Assembly: GCF_004364775.1 (NCBI RefSeq)
Contig: NZ_SOAL01000015.1
Span: 91,974 to 155,973 of the forward strand
DNA from: Comamonas sp. JUb58
Lineage (GTDB): Bacteria; Pseudomonadota; Gammaproteobacteria; Burkholderiales; Burkholderiaceae_C
Direction of reading: 5' to 3'
Length of the DNA: 64,000 nucleotides
Under the pieces are notes generated by a model. It was not told the origin of the DNA. It did not search any database and saw nothing but the letters and a program-made list of their open reading frames with translations. Position numbers and translations under genes: made by a program. Below, piece after piece: positions 24,801 through 33,903 of this stretch (its first letter is position 1; the number at the start of each line of letters is the position of its first letter).

Positions 24801-25756
24801 ATCATGTGGGCGATGTTGTCCTGGGTCAGCTTGGGTCCTTGCGGGTCCAGGCCATTCATCTCGTACATCATCTCCGAGGCTTCGATCTCCCCGCTGGCCA
24901 GGTCCAGGGTCCAGCTGCCGATGCGCGAGAGGCGCTCGGCGCGGCGCAGCGAGTCATAGCTCTGGCGCAGCTGGCTTTCCGATTCGCGCATCTGCGTCAT
25001 GTCGCGCGAGATGCCCAAGAGGCCAATGACCTCGCCATGCTCGTCGCGGTACTGGCTTTTGATGGACTGGAAGCTGAGCCGGCGCCCATCGATCAGCGCA
25101 TGGGCCTCCGACACCACCGGTGCGGTGGAGCGGAACACGGCGGCATCGTCTTCGGCAAAATTGTTGCGTCCCCCCAGGATCTCGGCATCGGTCTTGCCGA
25201 TCAGCCCCCCGGGCGGCATCTGCGTGATGGCTTCGGCCGCAGGGTTGGCGAACACATAGCGGCCCTGGCGGTCCTTGACAAAGACGATGTCCGAGGTGCC
25301 GCGCATCACCGCATCGAGCAAGTGGGTGGAATGGCGCCACTGCTGGGTGCTTTTCTCGACCTGCTGCTCCAGCGCGGCGTTGAGCAGCTGGATCTCCTGT
25401 TCGCGGCGCACCCGCTCGGTGATGTCATGGGCGATGGTGAAAAACTGCTTCTCGCCATGCACCAGTTGGCAGGTGATGTGCACTTCCACCGGAAAGCTGG
25501 AGCCATCCCTGCGCCGGTGGGTGTTGGTGGTCACGGCATGCGCGCCGGGCTCCATGCCTTGCCACAGCGCCAGCAGCTCGGGGACCGGGTAATCCAGCGC
25601 AAAATCGGCCACGTTCATGGCCTTCAGCTCGGCCAGGCTATAGCCCAGTTCCCGGTAAGCCTGGGTATTGACATCCAGGATGCGGCCTTGCGTATCGGTC
25701 ACGAAAAAGGCGTCCGAGAAATGGTCTAGCAAGTGGCGATACGGCGTATCTGGCAT
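21884..25756 (-). CDS. Soluble hybrid sensor histidine kinase (4 PAS, HisKA, HATPase, 2 REC, HPt)
   Basis: 1290 residues, no transmembrane segment, so a cytoplasmic sensor. Domains in order: four PAS domains at about 5-120, 140-260, 270-385 and 390-510; HisKA with ATMSHEIRTPMN (about 535); HATPase with GGSGLGLAICQRL (about 725); a first receiver with LVLMDWRMPGMDG (about 840); a second receiver with AVLMDVHMPQMDG (about 985); and an HPt domain with HSLKGALGYLDA (about 1155). A helical C-terminal extension of about 90 residues may be a degenerate second HPt. The full phosphorelay probably ends on the REC-GGDEF protein encoded next. The ligand is unknown. Confidence 0.92.
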   Translation of the reverse strand: MPDTPYRHLLDHFSDAFFVTDTQGRILDVNTQAYRELGYSLAELKAMNVADFALDYPVPELLALWQGMEPGAHAVTTNTHRRRDGSSFPVEVHITCQLVHGEKQFFTIAHDITERVRREQEIQLLNAALEQQVEKSTQQWRHSTHLLDAVMRGTSDIVFVKDRQGRYVFANPAAEAITQMPPGGLIGKTDAEILGGRNNFAEDDAAVFRSTAPVVSEAHALIDGRRLSFQSIKSQYRDEHGEVIGLLGISRDMTQMRESESQLRQSYDSLRRAERLSRIGSWTLDLASGEIEASEMMYEMNGLDPQGPKLTQDNIAHMMPPQDYAKVAAAIAQCAQTGQPYRLDVTHYTPDGGQFPASILGQADYDSSGRIVSLSGTLQDLSEREQARQRLEALADNLPSGAIYRVEGETVPLRMSYISAGIEKLIGVSAQAIMADNAAYIKTIHPADLAMYRQQQREALERMSLFDCSFRIIRPDGGLRWLRCRSAPSRQEVGTAWDGIMLDITREREAELALQKAKEMAEAAERAKSEFLATMSHEIRTPMNTVIGMTRLIQQTPLLPKQRNYLEKVELSANALLSVINDILDFSKIEAGMLTLENVEFALDDVLETVSAVTTLRAEEKGIEVVYSVAPDVPRQLSGDPLRLSQVLNNLVSNAIKFTHLGEVVISIRSAETAGNRPVTPGKIVLEITVKDTGIGMNAAQMSQLFRPFSQADSQTTRRYGGSGLGLAICQRLVGQMGGELKVESSPGLGSTFSFSVQLHPAQLQQAPKPARYHGTPVDRVLIVDDNASARDILAEMVRGFGMRADTVDSGEQALSDLQLASRVGTPYGLVLMDWRMPGMDGLEVARRIREEEHLSATPAVLMVTAYGRDEVMRKAEALRLQGLLIKPVTQSVLFNAILEALQSQGGSVSRRAFSDASGHAQLLHSNPTQLYPHLQGKNVLVVDDNALNREVAADFLSLVGVQVSLATNGSEALSMLEQRPYDAVLMDVHMPQMDGLDATRALRQLPHLQQLPVIALTAQARVEDRAAIEEAGMNAHLTKPIDERKLYETLSEWIVGSSGQNESLDAPESEFLRDETRVAATPGINHAKMLQRFHGNAERVERVLAGFYRDFADAPQTLVLHVQQADWQPLSMLAHSLKGALGYLDAASLVQAAETIENQARDWTQAPPPAAQPQQQLHAETTEFAAQLQTLLQGLASRQNLAAAQPDASEEAAPAASPAPANNLRQELKHLKRLVADGDYAAVSELEHMLSASPAARWTPLLQQILQHVEDLDADAALAAIDRLENILL

Positions 25757-26165
25757 CGTTGGTCCTGGTCAAAGAAAACGCCACCTCGGGGTGACGGGCT
25801 GGGCTGGGGCATTGCAGGTGGCCATGCTGCATACGCACAGGCATGCAGGGGCCGGTGCTGCATTGTCGCGGCTCCAGACAGGCATTTGCGCAGCCCCAAA
25901 GCCTAAATTCGTTTGGCGCAGTGCGGGCAAACATTTGCCTATGGTGGGGAGCGGGCCATAGTTTCTTGCGGTGGCAGCAGGCCGGCAGCCCCGGCCCGCC
26001 CCGGTTTTGGGGTGAGCGGGTAGAATCAAGGGTTTGCAGGGCTGTGGCTCAGCTGTAGCTCACAGTTCCTTGCGCGCCAGCCCTTTGCGCCCGGGTACCG
26101 GGTCTCGGCATCCTTTCGGCGCCCCCCTTTGCCACGTTCGCCACGATTACTCAAGACTCCACCCT
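25757..26165. other. Divergent intergenic region between the hybrid kinase and ffh
   Basis: No gene seen in 409 bases. A TAGAAT hexamer at 26021-26026 is a plausible -10 for ffh without a good -35. A small palindrome, GGCAAA-CA-TTTGCC (25926-25939), lies toward the kinase side. Open frames here are poorly supported and lack ribosome sites. Confidence 0.5.
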
Positions 26166-27545
26166 ATGGCTTCCGCACTGACCGATAAACTCTCGCGCCT
26201 CGTCAAGGAAATGCGTGGCCAGGCCCGCATCACCGAATCCAACGTGCAGGACATGCTGCGCGAAGTGCGCATGGCGCTGCTGGAAGCGGACGTGGCCTTG
26301 CCCGTGGTGCGCGACTTCATTGCCCGCGTCAAGGAAAAAGCGCTGGGCCAGGAAGTGCTGGGCAGCCTCAAGCCAGGCCAGACCCTGGTGTCCATCGTCA
26401 ACAAGGAACTGGCCGCCACCATGGGCGAAGGCGTGGCCGACATCAACCTGCAGGCCCAGCCGCCTGCGGTGATCCTGATGGCCGGTCTGCAAGGTGCCGG
26501 TAAGACGACTACCACGGCCAAGCTGGCCAAGCACCTGATCGAGCGCCGCAAGAAGAAAGTGCTGACCGTCTCTGGTGACGTGTACCGCCCCGCCGCTATC
26601 GAGCAGCTCAAGACCGTGACGCAGCAAGCGGGTGCCGAGTGGTTCCCCAGCACCCCTGACCAAAAGCCCCTGGACATTGCCAACGCAGCGCTGGACTACG
26701 CCAAGCGCCACTACTTTGATGTGCTGCTGGTCGATACCGCCGGCCGTCTGGCGATCGACGAAGTGCTGATGACCGAAATCCAGCAATTGCACGTCGCGCT
26801 GAAGCCGGTTGAGACTTTGTTCGTCGTCGATGCCATGCAGGGCCAGGATGCGATCAACACTGCCAAGGCTTTCAAGGAAGCCTTGCCACTCACCGGCATT
26901 GTGCTGACTAAGCTCGACGGTGACTCGCGCGGCGGTGCGGCACTGTCGGTGCGTCAGATCACCGGTGCACCGATCAAGTTTGCCGGTGTGTCCGAAAAGC
27001 TCGACGGCCTGGAAGTGTTCGATGCCGAGCGCCATGCACAGCGCGTGCTGGGCATGGGCGACATCGTCGCGCTGGTCGAGCAGGTCTCCAAGGGCGTGGA
27101 CCTGCAGGCGGCACAAAAGATGGCCGAGAAGATCAAGTCCGGCGACGGCTTTGACCTGAACGACTTCCTGGGCCAGCTCCAGCAGATGAAGCAGATGGGC
27201 GGCCTGTCGACCCTGATGGACAAGCTGCCCTCCGAGCTGGCGGGCAAGGCCGGTCAGGTCGATATGGACAAGGCCGAGCGCGAAGTGCGCCGCAAGGAAG
27301 GCATCATCTGCTCGATGACTCCCTATGAACGCGCCAAGCCCGAGTTCATCAAGGCCACGCGCAAGAAGCGCATTGCGGCCGGCGCCGGTGTGCAGGTGCA
27401 AGAGGTCAACCGCCTGCTCAACGAGTTTGGCCAGATGCAGCAGATGATGAAGAAGATGAAGGGCGGCGGCCTGATGAAGATGATGAAGAAGATGGGCGGC
27501 ATGAAGGGCATGATGGGCGGCGGCATGCCCAAGCTGCCGTTCTAA
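26166..27545 (+). CDS. ffh: Signal recognition particle protein Ffh
   Basis: GTPase that with 4.5S RNA delivers nascent inner-membrane proteins to FtsY. It has 459 residues from the ATG at 26166 (MASALTDKLSRLVKEM); the open frame extends upstream, but alignment to the N domain fixes this start. G-domain motifs are GLQGAGKTTTTAKLA (about 107), DTAGRL (about 190) and TKLDGDSRGG (about 247). The C-terminal methionine-rich M domain ends in many Met-Lys/Met-Gly pairs, which bind signal peptides. The first 45 in-frame residues upstream are not conserved. Confidence 0.97.
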   Translation: MASALTDKLSRLVKEMRGQARITESNVQDMLREVRMALLEADVALPVVRDFIARVKEKALGQEVLGSLKPGQTLVSIVNKELAATMGEGVADINLQAQPPAVILMAGLQGAGKTTTTAKLAKHLIERRKKKVLTVSGDVYRPAAIEQLKTVTQQAGAEWFPSTPDQKPLDIANAALDYAKRHYFDVLLVDTAGRLAIDEVLMTEIQQLHVALKPVETLFVVDAMQGQDAINTAKAFKEALPLTGIVLTKLDGDSRGGAALSVRQITGAPIKFAGVSEKLDGLEVFDAERHAQRVLGMGDIVALVEQVSKGVDLQAAQKMAEKIKSGDGFDLNDFLGQLQQMKQMGGLSTLMDKLPSELAGKAGQVDMDKAEREVRRKEGIICSMTPYERAKPEFIKATRKKRIAAGAGVQVQEVNRLLNEFGQMQQMMKKMKGGGLMKMMKKMGGMKGMMGGGMPKLPF

Positions 27546-27589
27546 GAACATCCTGCATTCGGGGCGCTCGTAGCATCCCCTCCATCGCC

Positions 27590-27614
27590 AAGGCGCCCTT
27601 GCACGGGGCGCCTT
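27590..27614. terminator. Hairpin between convergent ffh and cfa
   Basis: Arms AAGGCGCCC (27590-27598) and GGGCGCCTT (27606-27614) form a 9-bp stem with a 7-base loop, placed between the two stop codons. The following T-run is poor on both strands, so termination strength is uncertain. Confidence 0.55.
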
Positions 27615-27627
27615 GTCCGTTTCTGCC

Positions 27628-28893
27628 TTAGCCGTTGAGAGCTGCAGCGCGCAGCAGCTCGCGCTCCGCCAAGGCGGCCTTGCGTGCGCCGATGTAATCA
27701 CGCGTCAGCGGCACCGCCTCCTGCTTGCGCGCAATCTGCACCTGGAAGATGGCAATGTCTTGGTAGCGGAAAGCGGTCTCGGACATGGACAGGTAGAACT
27801 CCCACATCCTGCAAAAGCGCTCGTCATAGAGTTGCATGGCCTGGGCGCGCTTGGCCATGAAGCGCTCGCGCCAGTGCCTGAGGGTGAGGGCATAGTGCAG
27901 GCGCAGCACCTCGATATCGGTGACGACCAGGCCGGAGCGCTCCAGTGCGGGCATGAACTCGGACATCGACGGAATATGCCCGCCGGGGAAGATATAGCGC
28001 TCAATCCAGGGGTTGTTGAAATCGGGCACATCGCTGTTGCCGATGAAGTGCAGGAGCATGACGCCATCCTCGCGCAGCAGCGAGCGGCACTGCTGGAAGA
28101 AGGCATCATGGAACGCGGTGCCGACATGCTCGAACATGCCGACCGACACAATGCGGTCAAACGGCCCCTGGGTGTCGCGGTAGTCCTCCAGGCGGTAGTT
28201 CAGCTGGCTGGCGCTGGCAGACGAGGCCGCGCGTTGGCGCGCCACTTCCAGCTGTTCCACCGACAACGTGACGCCGGTGACCTGGCCCGCGCCCGCGACC
28301 TCGGCCAGGTAGCGTGAGAGCCCGCCCCAGCCGCAGCCAATATCGAGCACCTGGTGGCCGGGCTCGACAAGCAGCTTGGCGGCGATATGCCGCATCTTGG
28401 CAACCTGGGCTACCTCCAGCGGCTCATCGCCTTGCTCAAAGTAGGCGCAGGAGTACTGGCGCTCAGCGTCCAAAAAAAGCTCGTAGAGCCGGTCATCTAG
28501 GTCGTAGTGGTGGGCGACATTGGCGCGTGCCTTGCCACGCAGGTTGTTCTGCAGCATGGGCTTGAGGCGCATGCGCCAGGCATCCAGGCTGCGCACCATG
28601 GCCGATACCGGCACGTCCTTAGCGTGGCGCAGCAGCAGTTCCAGCACGTCATAGATACTGCCATGCTCCACCAGCAGGCGGCCTTGCATGAACATCTCGC
28701 CAAAGTTCAGATCCGGATCCCGCAGAATGGCCCAGATCGCCCGCGTGTCGCTGAAGCGGATGCTTGCCGTGGGCGAACTCCCAGCGCCAAAGAGCTGCCT
28801 CTTGCCGGAGGGGAAGACCACCTCCAGCACGCCCGTCACCACAAGGGGCGCTAAATTGCGCGTCAACAGCTGCTCTGCCAGTCTCCCAAACAT
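27628..28893 (-). CDS. cfa: Cyclopropane-fatty-acyl-phospholipid synthase
   Basis: SAM-dependent enzyme that adds a methylene group to unsaturated phospholipid acyl chains; it acts at the membrane from the cytoplasmic face. It has 421 residues. The SAM site is LDIGCGWGGLSRYLAEV (near residue 180), and family motifs YSCAYFE, GMFEHVG, HFIGNSD and IFPGGHIPS are all present. The start follows AAAGGACTGGCATCC. It appears monocistronic. Such enzymes usually rise in stationary phase or under acid stress; no specific site was identified here. Confidence 0.93.
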   Translation of the reverse strand: MFGRLAEQLLTRNLAPLVVTGVLEVVFPSGKRQLFGAGSSPTASIRFSDTRAIWAILRDPDLNFGEMFMQGRLLVEHGSIYDVLELLLRHAKDVPVSAMVRSLDAWRMRLKPMLQNNLRGKARANVAHHYDLDDRLYELFLDAERQYSCAYFEQGDEPLEVAQVAKMRHIAAKLLVEPGHQVLDIGCGWGGLSRYLAEVAGAGQVTGVTLSVEQLEVARQRAASSASASQLNYRLEDYRDTQGPFDRIVSVGMFEHVGTAFHDAFFQQCRSLLREDGVMLLHFIGNSDVPDFNNPWIERYIFPGGHIPSMSEFMPALERSGLVVTDIEVLRLHYALTLRHWRERFMAKRAQAMQLYDERFCRMWEFYLSMSETAFRYQDIAIFQVQIARKQEAVPLTRDYIGARKAALAERELLRAAALNG

Positions 28894-29025
28894 GGATGCC
28901 AGTCCTTTCTTGTCTTTCTGCTGAAGATCTTTGAACCAATCTTGGAGTGTGTGTCGCAGTTATTGCGCGCTTGTCGAGCGATTGTTGCCAAATCATGGAG
29001 ACGCACCCATGCAGAAGCCGCCAGC

Positions 29026-29051
29026 AAAAACGCCTGCTTGCAGCAGGCGTT
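29026..29051 (-). terminator. Intrinsic terminator of selD
   Basis: Arms AACGCCTGCT (29029-29038) and AGCAGGCGTT (29042-29051) with loop TGC. Read on the minus strand it ends in a T-run (complement of 29026-29030). It lies 21 bases after the selD stop and closes the selenium island. Confidence 0.88.
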
Positions 29052-29072
29052 GTGGTGTTGGGATGCAGGTGT

Positions 29073-30140
29073 TCAGGACACTACTACCTTGGCCTCGCCC
29101 GCCTGCATATGGCCGACCACGCAGGCATCGCCAAAGCCCTGGGTTTTGAAGATGTCCAGCACCTGGCCAACAGCCTCCGGTGTGCAGGAGACCAGCAGGC
29201 CACCAGAGGTTTGCGGATCGGTCAGCAGGCTGCGCATGGCATCGGGCAGCTGCGCATCCAGTGCCACATCGCCGCCGTAGGATGCCCAGTTGCGGCCTGA
29301 TGCGCCGGTCACCACGCCTTGCTGGGCCAGGTCCATGACGCCAGGCAGCAGCGGCAGCGTCTGGCTGTCGATCACGGCCGTCAACTGTGCGCCCCGTGCC
29401 AGCTCCAGCGTATGGCCCAGCAGGCCAAAGCCGGTCACATCGGTCAGCGCATGCACATCAGCCAACTGCCCCAGCGCCGCACCGGGCCGGTTGAGCTGGG
29501 TGGTGGTGCGCACCATGCTGGCGTAGGCGCTGTCGCTGAGCAGGCCTTTTTTCAGCGCGGCCGATTGGATGCCGACGCCGATGGCCTTGCCCAGAATCAG
29601 CACATCGCCGGCCTGGGCATCGCGGTTGCGTTTGAGCTGTGCGGGGTTGACGATGCCGATACCGACCAGGCCATAGATGGGCTCGACCGAGTCGATGGAG
29701 TGGCCGCCGGCCAGCGGAATGCCGGCATCGCGGCAGACCGATTCGCCGCCTTCCAGAATCTTGGCGATGACATCATGGGGCAGCACATTGATCGGCATGC
29801 CGACAATGGCCAGCGCCATCAGCGGCGTGCCGCCCATCGCATAGATATCCGACAGCGCATTGGTTGCGGCAATGCGGCCAAAGTCATAGGGGTCATCGAC
29901 GATGGGCATGAAGAAGTCGGTGGTCGCGACGATCGCCTGCGTGTCGTTGATCTGGTAGACCGCCGCGTCATCGGCCGTCTCCGTCCCCACCAGCAGTGGC
30001 GCGTAGAACTGTTTGGGCACCGCGCTGCGGCTCATCAGATCGGCCAGCACCCCAGGAGCAATCTTGCAACCGCAGCCACCGCCATGCGACAGCGAGGTCA
30101 GGCGCGGCGAAGCGGGCAGGGGGGCGGTGGGGGCATTCAT
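29073..30140 (-). CDS. selD: Selenide, water dikinase SelD
   Basis: Makes selenophosphate from selenide and ATP, the selenium donor for SelA. It has 355 residues from the ATG at 30140, preceded by GAGGAT. Catalytic GGGCGCKI is near residue 20 and uses Cys rather than selenocysteine. The phosphate-binding DDAAVY and the GAQ-like C-terminal domain with DPQTSGGLLV are present. It is the last gene of the selenium island, downstream of tRNA-Sec. Confidence 0.96.
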   Translation of the reverse strand: MNAPTAPLPASPRLTSLSHGGGCGCKIAPGVLADLMSRSAVPKQFYAPLLVGTETADDAAVYQINDTQAIVATTDFFMPIVDDPYDFGRIAATNALSDIYAMGGTPLMALAIVGMPINVLPHDVIAKILEGGESVCRDAGIPLAGGHSIDSVEPIYGLVGIGIVNPAQLKRNRDAQAGDVLILGKAIGVGIQSAALKKGLLSDSAYASMVRTTTQLNRPGAALGQLADVHALTDVTGFGLLGHTLELARGAQLTAVIDSQTLPLLPGVMDLAQQGVVTGASGRNWASYGGDVALDAQLPDAMRSLLTDPQTSGGLLVSCTPEAVGQVLDIFKTQGFGDACVVGHMQAGEAKVVVS

Positions 30141-30259
30141 ACAGACATCCTCATGGGTAACAGACAAGCGAGAAAAGCGGTGCCGCCAATGGCGACCCAC
30201 CATTATCGGCATTTGGCGGGCGGCGCTGCGCCATGCTGTTTTTTGGGGGATGAGGGGGA

Positions 30260-30355
30260 TGGCGGAAGACAGCTGGAGTCGAACCAACCCAGGAGTGGCT
30301 GACACCCCTCACCGGGTTTGAAGCCCGGCCGCGCCACCGGGCACGATTGCCTTCC
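30260..30355 (-). tRNA. selC: tRNA-Sec (anticodon UCA)
   Basis: 96 nt including a gene-encoded CCA (complement of 30260-30262). The acceptor stem has 8 bp, GGAAGGCA with TGTCTTCC (one G-U pair). The anticodon loop is CTTCAAA with anticodon TCA, and the long variable arm includes GAGGGGTGTCAGCCACTC. The T arm is TTGGTTCGACTCCAG. The 8-bp acceptor and long extra arm are diagnostic of bacterial tRNA-Sec, and the sequence aligns with E. coli selC from memory. It lies between selB and selD. Confidence 0.96.
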
Positions 30356-30444
30356 CTGCAACACGGGCGTGTTGGGCAAGATGGCCGATTGTAGCGGCTC
30401 TGCGCGGTGGCTGCGGCTGGCGCTGCCGCAGACCCTTGGGTGGT

Positions 30445-32370
30445 TTATGAGGTGGTTCCTGCCTGCCAGCGTACCCCGGGGCGCAGCACATGCGTATCGC
30501 GCACGCGGCGGGTGTAGCCCACGCGGTCGAAGAACTCCAGGATCTGGATGGCGCGCTTGCGGCCCAGGGCCGTGGCGTCGCGGAAGGCATGGGCCTGCAC
30601 TTCGCCGCGCTCGGCCTGCTGTGCAAGCTCTGCGGTGAGTGCCGCCAGCGCATCCATGCAGGGCGCGGCATAGAACAAGTCCTTGACCACCTGGAACACC
30701 AAACCCTGGCGCGAGAGCTTTTTGAGCAGCTGGCGCACCAGCTCCTCCCCGGCGCCATGGTCGCGTGCCAGATCGCGCACCCAGGGCGGGTCAAAGCGGC
30801 CTGCGGTGATGGCCGGCAGCAGCCGCTGGGCCAGGGCTTGTTCGGCCTCGCTCAGTTGCACGGTGTGGCCGGGCAGGTGCAGCCAAGCGCCGCTGCTGGC
30901 GATCTGGCCGGCAGCGATCAGCGCATCGAGCAGGCCCTGGTAGAGGGCATCGTGGGGGCCATGCCGCAGCGCGGGTAGGGCCATGCGGCGCAACCGGGCT
31001 GCGTTGATGCCGGGCTCGTCGGGAGCCACTTCGTGGAAGCGTTGCAGTGCTTGCAGCAGCTGGTCTTGCAGCGTTTGCCAGGCAGCGCTGTCCACCAGCA
31101 GCGCATCGCCGTCGGGCAGTGGCAGGCTTTTGCAGTTATCGGCAATGGCGGGTGTTGCGCTACCGGTTAGCCGCACCAGCTGCGAACGTGCCAGGCCCAG
31201 CGGGGCTCCGGCCAGCAGCGGGCCGGTGTCGGCCGTGTCAATCCAGTGCGCCAAGGCAGCCAGGTAGGCCATGCGGCTTTCGCTGCGGCGCTTGCGGGCG
31301 GGGGCATAGGGATCGAGCACCATGGCGCCAGCAATGGTGCGGTTGGCCTGGGCATTGCGCACGATGACGCGGTCGCCGGGCAGCACATGTGCCGGAGCGT
31401 CCAGCACCAGCTGGGCCAGTGCTTCGGTGCCGGGGGTCAGTTCGCCATCCTGCAGCAAGGCGATATGGCCGGTGCAGCGCATGGTGCCCAGGTGCAGGTG
31501 CACGGCCGACCATTGGGCCAGCGGTGGTCCATCGGCAAGCAGGTGCAGGCGCACGTCCATGCGCTGAGTGGTTTGGCGCAGGCGTGCGTCCATGATCCAG
31601 TCGCCGCGCGTGATGGCCTCCTTGGCAATGCCTGCCAGGTTCAGCGCGCAGCGCTGGCCGGCCAGGCCCTGCGTGCTGGCCTGGTTCTGCGCATGGATGC
31701 TGCGCACGCGTACGGGCGTGCCGCTGGCCGAATGCACGAGGCTGTCGCCCACAGCCACCTGGCCGTTGAAGACCGTGCCCGTCACCACCGTGCCCTGGCC
31801 GGGCAGGCTGAAGACCCGGTCCACCGCCAAGCGGAACAGCCCGCCATGGGCGCGCTGGGGCATGGCCTGGGCCTGCTGGTGCAGGTGCTGACGCAGCGCC
31901 CAGACGCCAGGGTCATCGGGCAGCGCGGCTGCGGTTTCAAAGATGGGCGCATCGGCCAGGTTGCTGCGGGCCAGAATGGCGGTGATCTCGTCCCTCACCT
32001 CATCGATGCGAGCGCGGGGCACGCGGTCCACCTTGGTGAGGGCCACCGTGCCCTGGCGGATGCCCAGCAGCTGCAAAATTTCCAGATGCTCCAGGGTCTG
32101 GGGCATCACGCCATCATCGGCGGCCACCACCAGCAAGGCATGGTCAATGCCCACGGCCCCGGCGGCCATGGTGTGCACAAATTTCTCATGGCCGGGCACA
32201 TCGATGATGCCCAGTACATCGCCATTGGCCAGCGGGGTGTAGGCGTAACCCAGCTCGATCGAGATGCCGCGCGCCTTTTCTTCCTTCAGGCGGTCGGTCT
32301 CCACACCAGTGAGCGCACGCACCAGGGTGGTCTTGCCATGGTCGATATGGCCTGCGGTGCCGATGATCAT
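30445..32370 (-). CDS. selB: Selenocysteine-specific elongation factor SelB
   Basis: GTPase that carries Sec-tRNA to UGA codons marked by a SECIS. It has 641 residues. The N-terminal EF-Tu-like part has P-loop [13 protein letters not shown], switch [19 protein letters not shown] and TKVD. The C-terminal winged-helix domains, about residues 380-641, bind the SECIS hairpin; [14 protein letters not shown] and the following [19 protein letters not shown] form the last one. Its ATG overlaps the selA stop by 4 bases, so the two are coupled. Confidence 0.95.
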   Translation of the reverse strand: MIIGTAGHIDHGKTTLVRALTGVETDRLKEEKARGISIELGYAYTPLANGDVLGIIDVPGHEKFVHTMAAGAVGIDHALLVVAADDGVMPQTLEHLEILQLLGIRQGTVALTKVDRVPRARIDEVRDEITAILARSNLADAPIFETAAALPDDPGVWALRQHLHQQAQAMPQRAHGGLFRLAVDRVFSLPGQGTVVTGTVFNGQVAVGDSLVHSASGTPVRVRSIHAQNQASTQGLAGQRCALNLAGIAKEAITRGDWIMDARLRQTTQRMDVRLHLLADGPPLAQWSAVHLHLGTMRCTGHIALLQDGELTPGTEALAQLVLDAPAHVLPGDRVIVRNAQANRTIAGAMVLDPYAPARKRRSESRMAYLAALAHWIDTADTGPLLAGAPLGLARSQLVRLTGSATPAIADNCKSLPLPDGDALLVDSAAWQTLQDQLLQALQRFHEVAPDEPGINAARLRRMALPALRHGPHDALYQGLLDALIAAGQIASSGAWLHLPGHTVQLSEAEQALAQRLLPAITAGRFDPPWVRDLARDHGAGEELVRQLLKKLSRQGLVFQVVKDLFYAAPCMDALAALTAELAQQAERGEVQAHAFRDATALGRKRAIQILEFFDRVGYTRRVRDTHVLRPGVRWQAGTTS

Positions 32371-33794
32371 GCCTGGCCGTCCGTAGCGCTGCTGCCCAGG
32401 GCCAGCTGCTGCAGGTTGGCGGCAAAGGCGGCCTGGTCGGCCGCTTCCAGGCAGCGCAGGTCCAGCCAGAGCGCATCGTCGCGCAGCCGGCCGATCACCG
32501 GGCGCGGCAACTGGCGCAGCGCGGCTTCGAGCTGCTGCAACAGGCGGCCGGCGCGTTTGCGCTCTTGGGGGCGTACCACCAGGCCATGGCTGGGCAGGCT
32601 TTCCACGGGCAGCGCGCCACTGCCGATCTGGCTGGTCATCGCGGCATGCTCCACCAGATAGTCCGGCCCCAGCAGGCTTTGCAGCGGTGCCTGCAGCGCG
32701 ATCGCTTGCTGCTCCATGGCGGCAGCCGGGCGGGTGAAGAGGCGCAAGGTGGTCAGGCGTTCGGCCAGCTTCTCGGGGTGCAGGTAGAGGCGCAACGTAG
32801 GTTCAAGCGCGGCCAGGGTGAGCTTGCCCACGCGCAGCGCGCGCTTGAGCGGGTTCTTCTTGATCTGGGCGATCAAGGCCTTGCTGCCGACAATGATGCC
32901 GGCCTGCGGGCCGCCCAGCAGCTTGTCGCCGCTGAAAGTGACGATGTCGGCACCGGACTCGATGGTTTCGCGCACGGTCACCTCATAGGGCAGGCCCCAG
33001 TCGCGCATGTCGATCAAGGTGCCACTGCCCAGGTCCACGATCAAGGGCAGCTGGCGCGCATGGGCGATGCGGGCCACATCGGCCTCGGCCACTGACTTGG
33101 TGAAGCCGCTGATCGCATAGTTGCTGCAATGCACCTTCATCAGCGCAGCGCTGTGCTCGCCTAGCGCGGCTTCGTAGTCTTTCTCATGGGTGCGGTTGGT
33201 GGTGCCCACCTCGACAAGGCGGGCGCCCGCGCGGGTCATCACATCGGGGATGCGGAAGGCGCCGCCGATCTCGACCAGCTCGCCGCGCGAGACCACCACT
33301 TCCTTGTCGCGCGCCAGGGTGGACAGCACCAGCAGCACGGCCGCCGCATTGTTGTTGACGATGGTGGCCGCTTCGGCGCCGGTCAGGCGGCAGACCAGGT
33401 CTTCGACCAGGTCATCGCGGTCACCCCGGCCACCGTCGGCCAGGTCGTATTCCAGATTGCTGGGGGTTGCCAGTGCCTGCACCACGGCATCGATGGCCTC
33501 TTGCGGCAACAGCGCCCGGCCCAGGTTGGTGTGCAGCACCGTGCCGGTCAGGTTGTAGACGGCCTTGAGGCGCGGCGCAAACAGCTGTTGGAGCTTTTGT
33601 TCGGCAGCGTCCAGCAAGGCATCGGCACTGTCTGCGCTGCTGCCCGCCGCTGCCAGCCAGCGCCTGCGGGCCTCGCCCAGCGCGGCGCGGATGGCCTGGG
33701 TGCACTGGGCCTTGCCATAGCTGTCCAACAGCGCAGCGGTGCGCGGGTGCTGCAGCAGCTTGTCAACAGAGGGCAGGTGGGTGGGTGCGTTCAT
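32367..33794 (-). CDS. selA: L-seryl-tRNA(Sec) selenium transferase SelA
   Basis: PLP enzyme that converts Ser-tRNA(Sec) to Sec-tRNA(Sec) with selenophosphate. It has 475 residues from the ATG at 33794; an in-frame TTG two codons earlier is less likely. The PLP lysine is in [15 protein letters not shown] (about 295). Other motifs are the N-terminal [17 protein letters not shown] and the [11 protein letters not shown] segment. A terminator for the upstream fdhE lies directly before this gene, so it should have its own promoter, which I cannot place. Confidence 0.95.
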   Translation of the reverse strand: MNAPTHLPSVDKLLQHPRTAALLDSYGKAQCTQAIRAALGEARRRWLAAAGSSADSADALLDAAEQKLQQLFAPRLKAVYNLTGTVLHTNLGRALLPQEAIDAVVQALATPSNLEYDLADGGRGDRDDLVEDLVCRLTGAEAATIVNNNAAAVLLVLSTLARDKEVVVSRGELVEIGGAFRIPDVMTRAGARLVEVGTTNRTHEKDYEAALGEHSAALMKVHCSNYAISGFTKSVAEADVARIAHARQLPLIVDLGSGTLIDMRDWGLPYEVTVRETIESGADIVTFSGDKLLGGPQAGIIVGSKALIAQIKKNPLKRALRVGKLTLAALEPTLRLYLHPEKLAERLTTLRLFTRPAAAMEQQAIALQAPLQSLLGPDYLVEHAAMTSQIGSGALPVESLPSHGLVVRPQERKRAGRLLQQLEAALRQLPRPVIGRLRDDALWLDLRCLEAADQAAFAANLQQLALGSSATDGQA

Positions 33795-33820
33795 GGGCAA
33801 ACCAGCTCAAACAGGGGCAG

Positions 33821-33859
33821 AAATAAAAAAACGATGGGCTGCGGCAGCAGCGCCATCGT
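33821..33859 (-). terminator. Intrinsic terminator after fdhE
   Basis: Arms ACGATGG (33831-33837) and CCATCGT (33853-33859) with an inner GCTGC/GCAGC stem. On the minus strand they are followed by a long T-run (complement of 33821-33830). It sits between the fdhE stop and the selA start. Confidence 0.88.
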
Positions 33860-33903
33860 CCAGTATGGCATGGTGCCAAAACGTTCAGGTGCTCGGCACG
33901 GGC

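Noticed and set aside
21950..25729. 1259-residue open frame antisense to the hybrid kinase
   Set aside because: Composition is that of a GC-rich shadow frame. The minus-strand frame carries recognisable PAS, kinase, receiver and HPt domains.
26034..26165. N-terminal extension of Ffh by 44 residues
   Set aside because: Residues before MASALTDKL are not like the Ffh N domain and include the likely promoter region.
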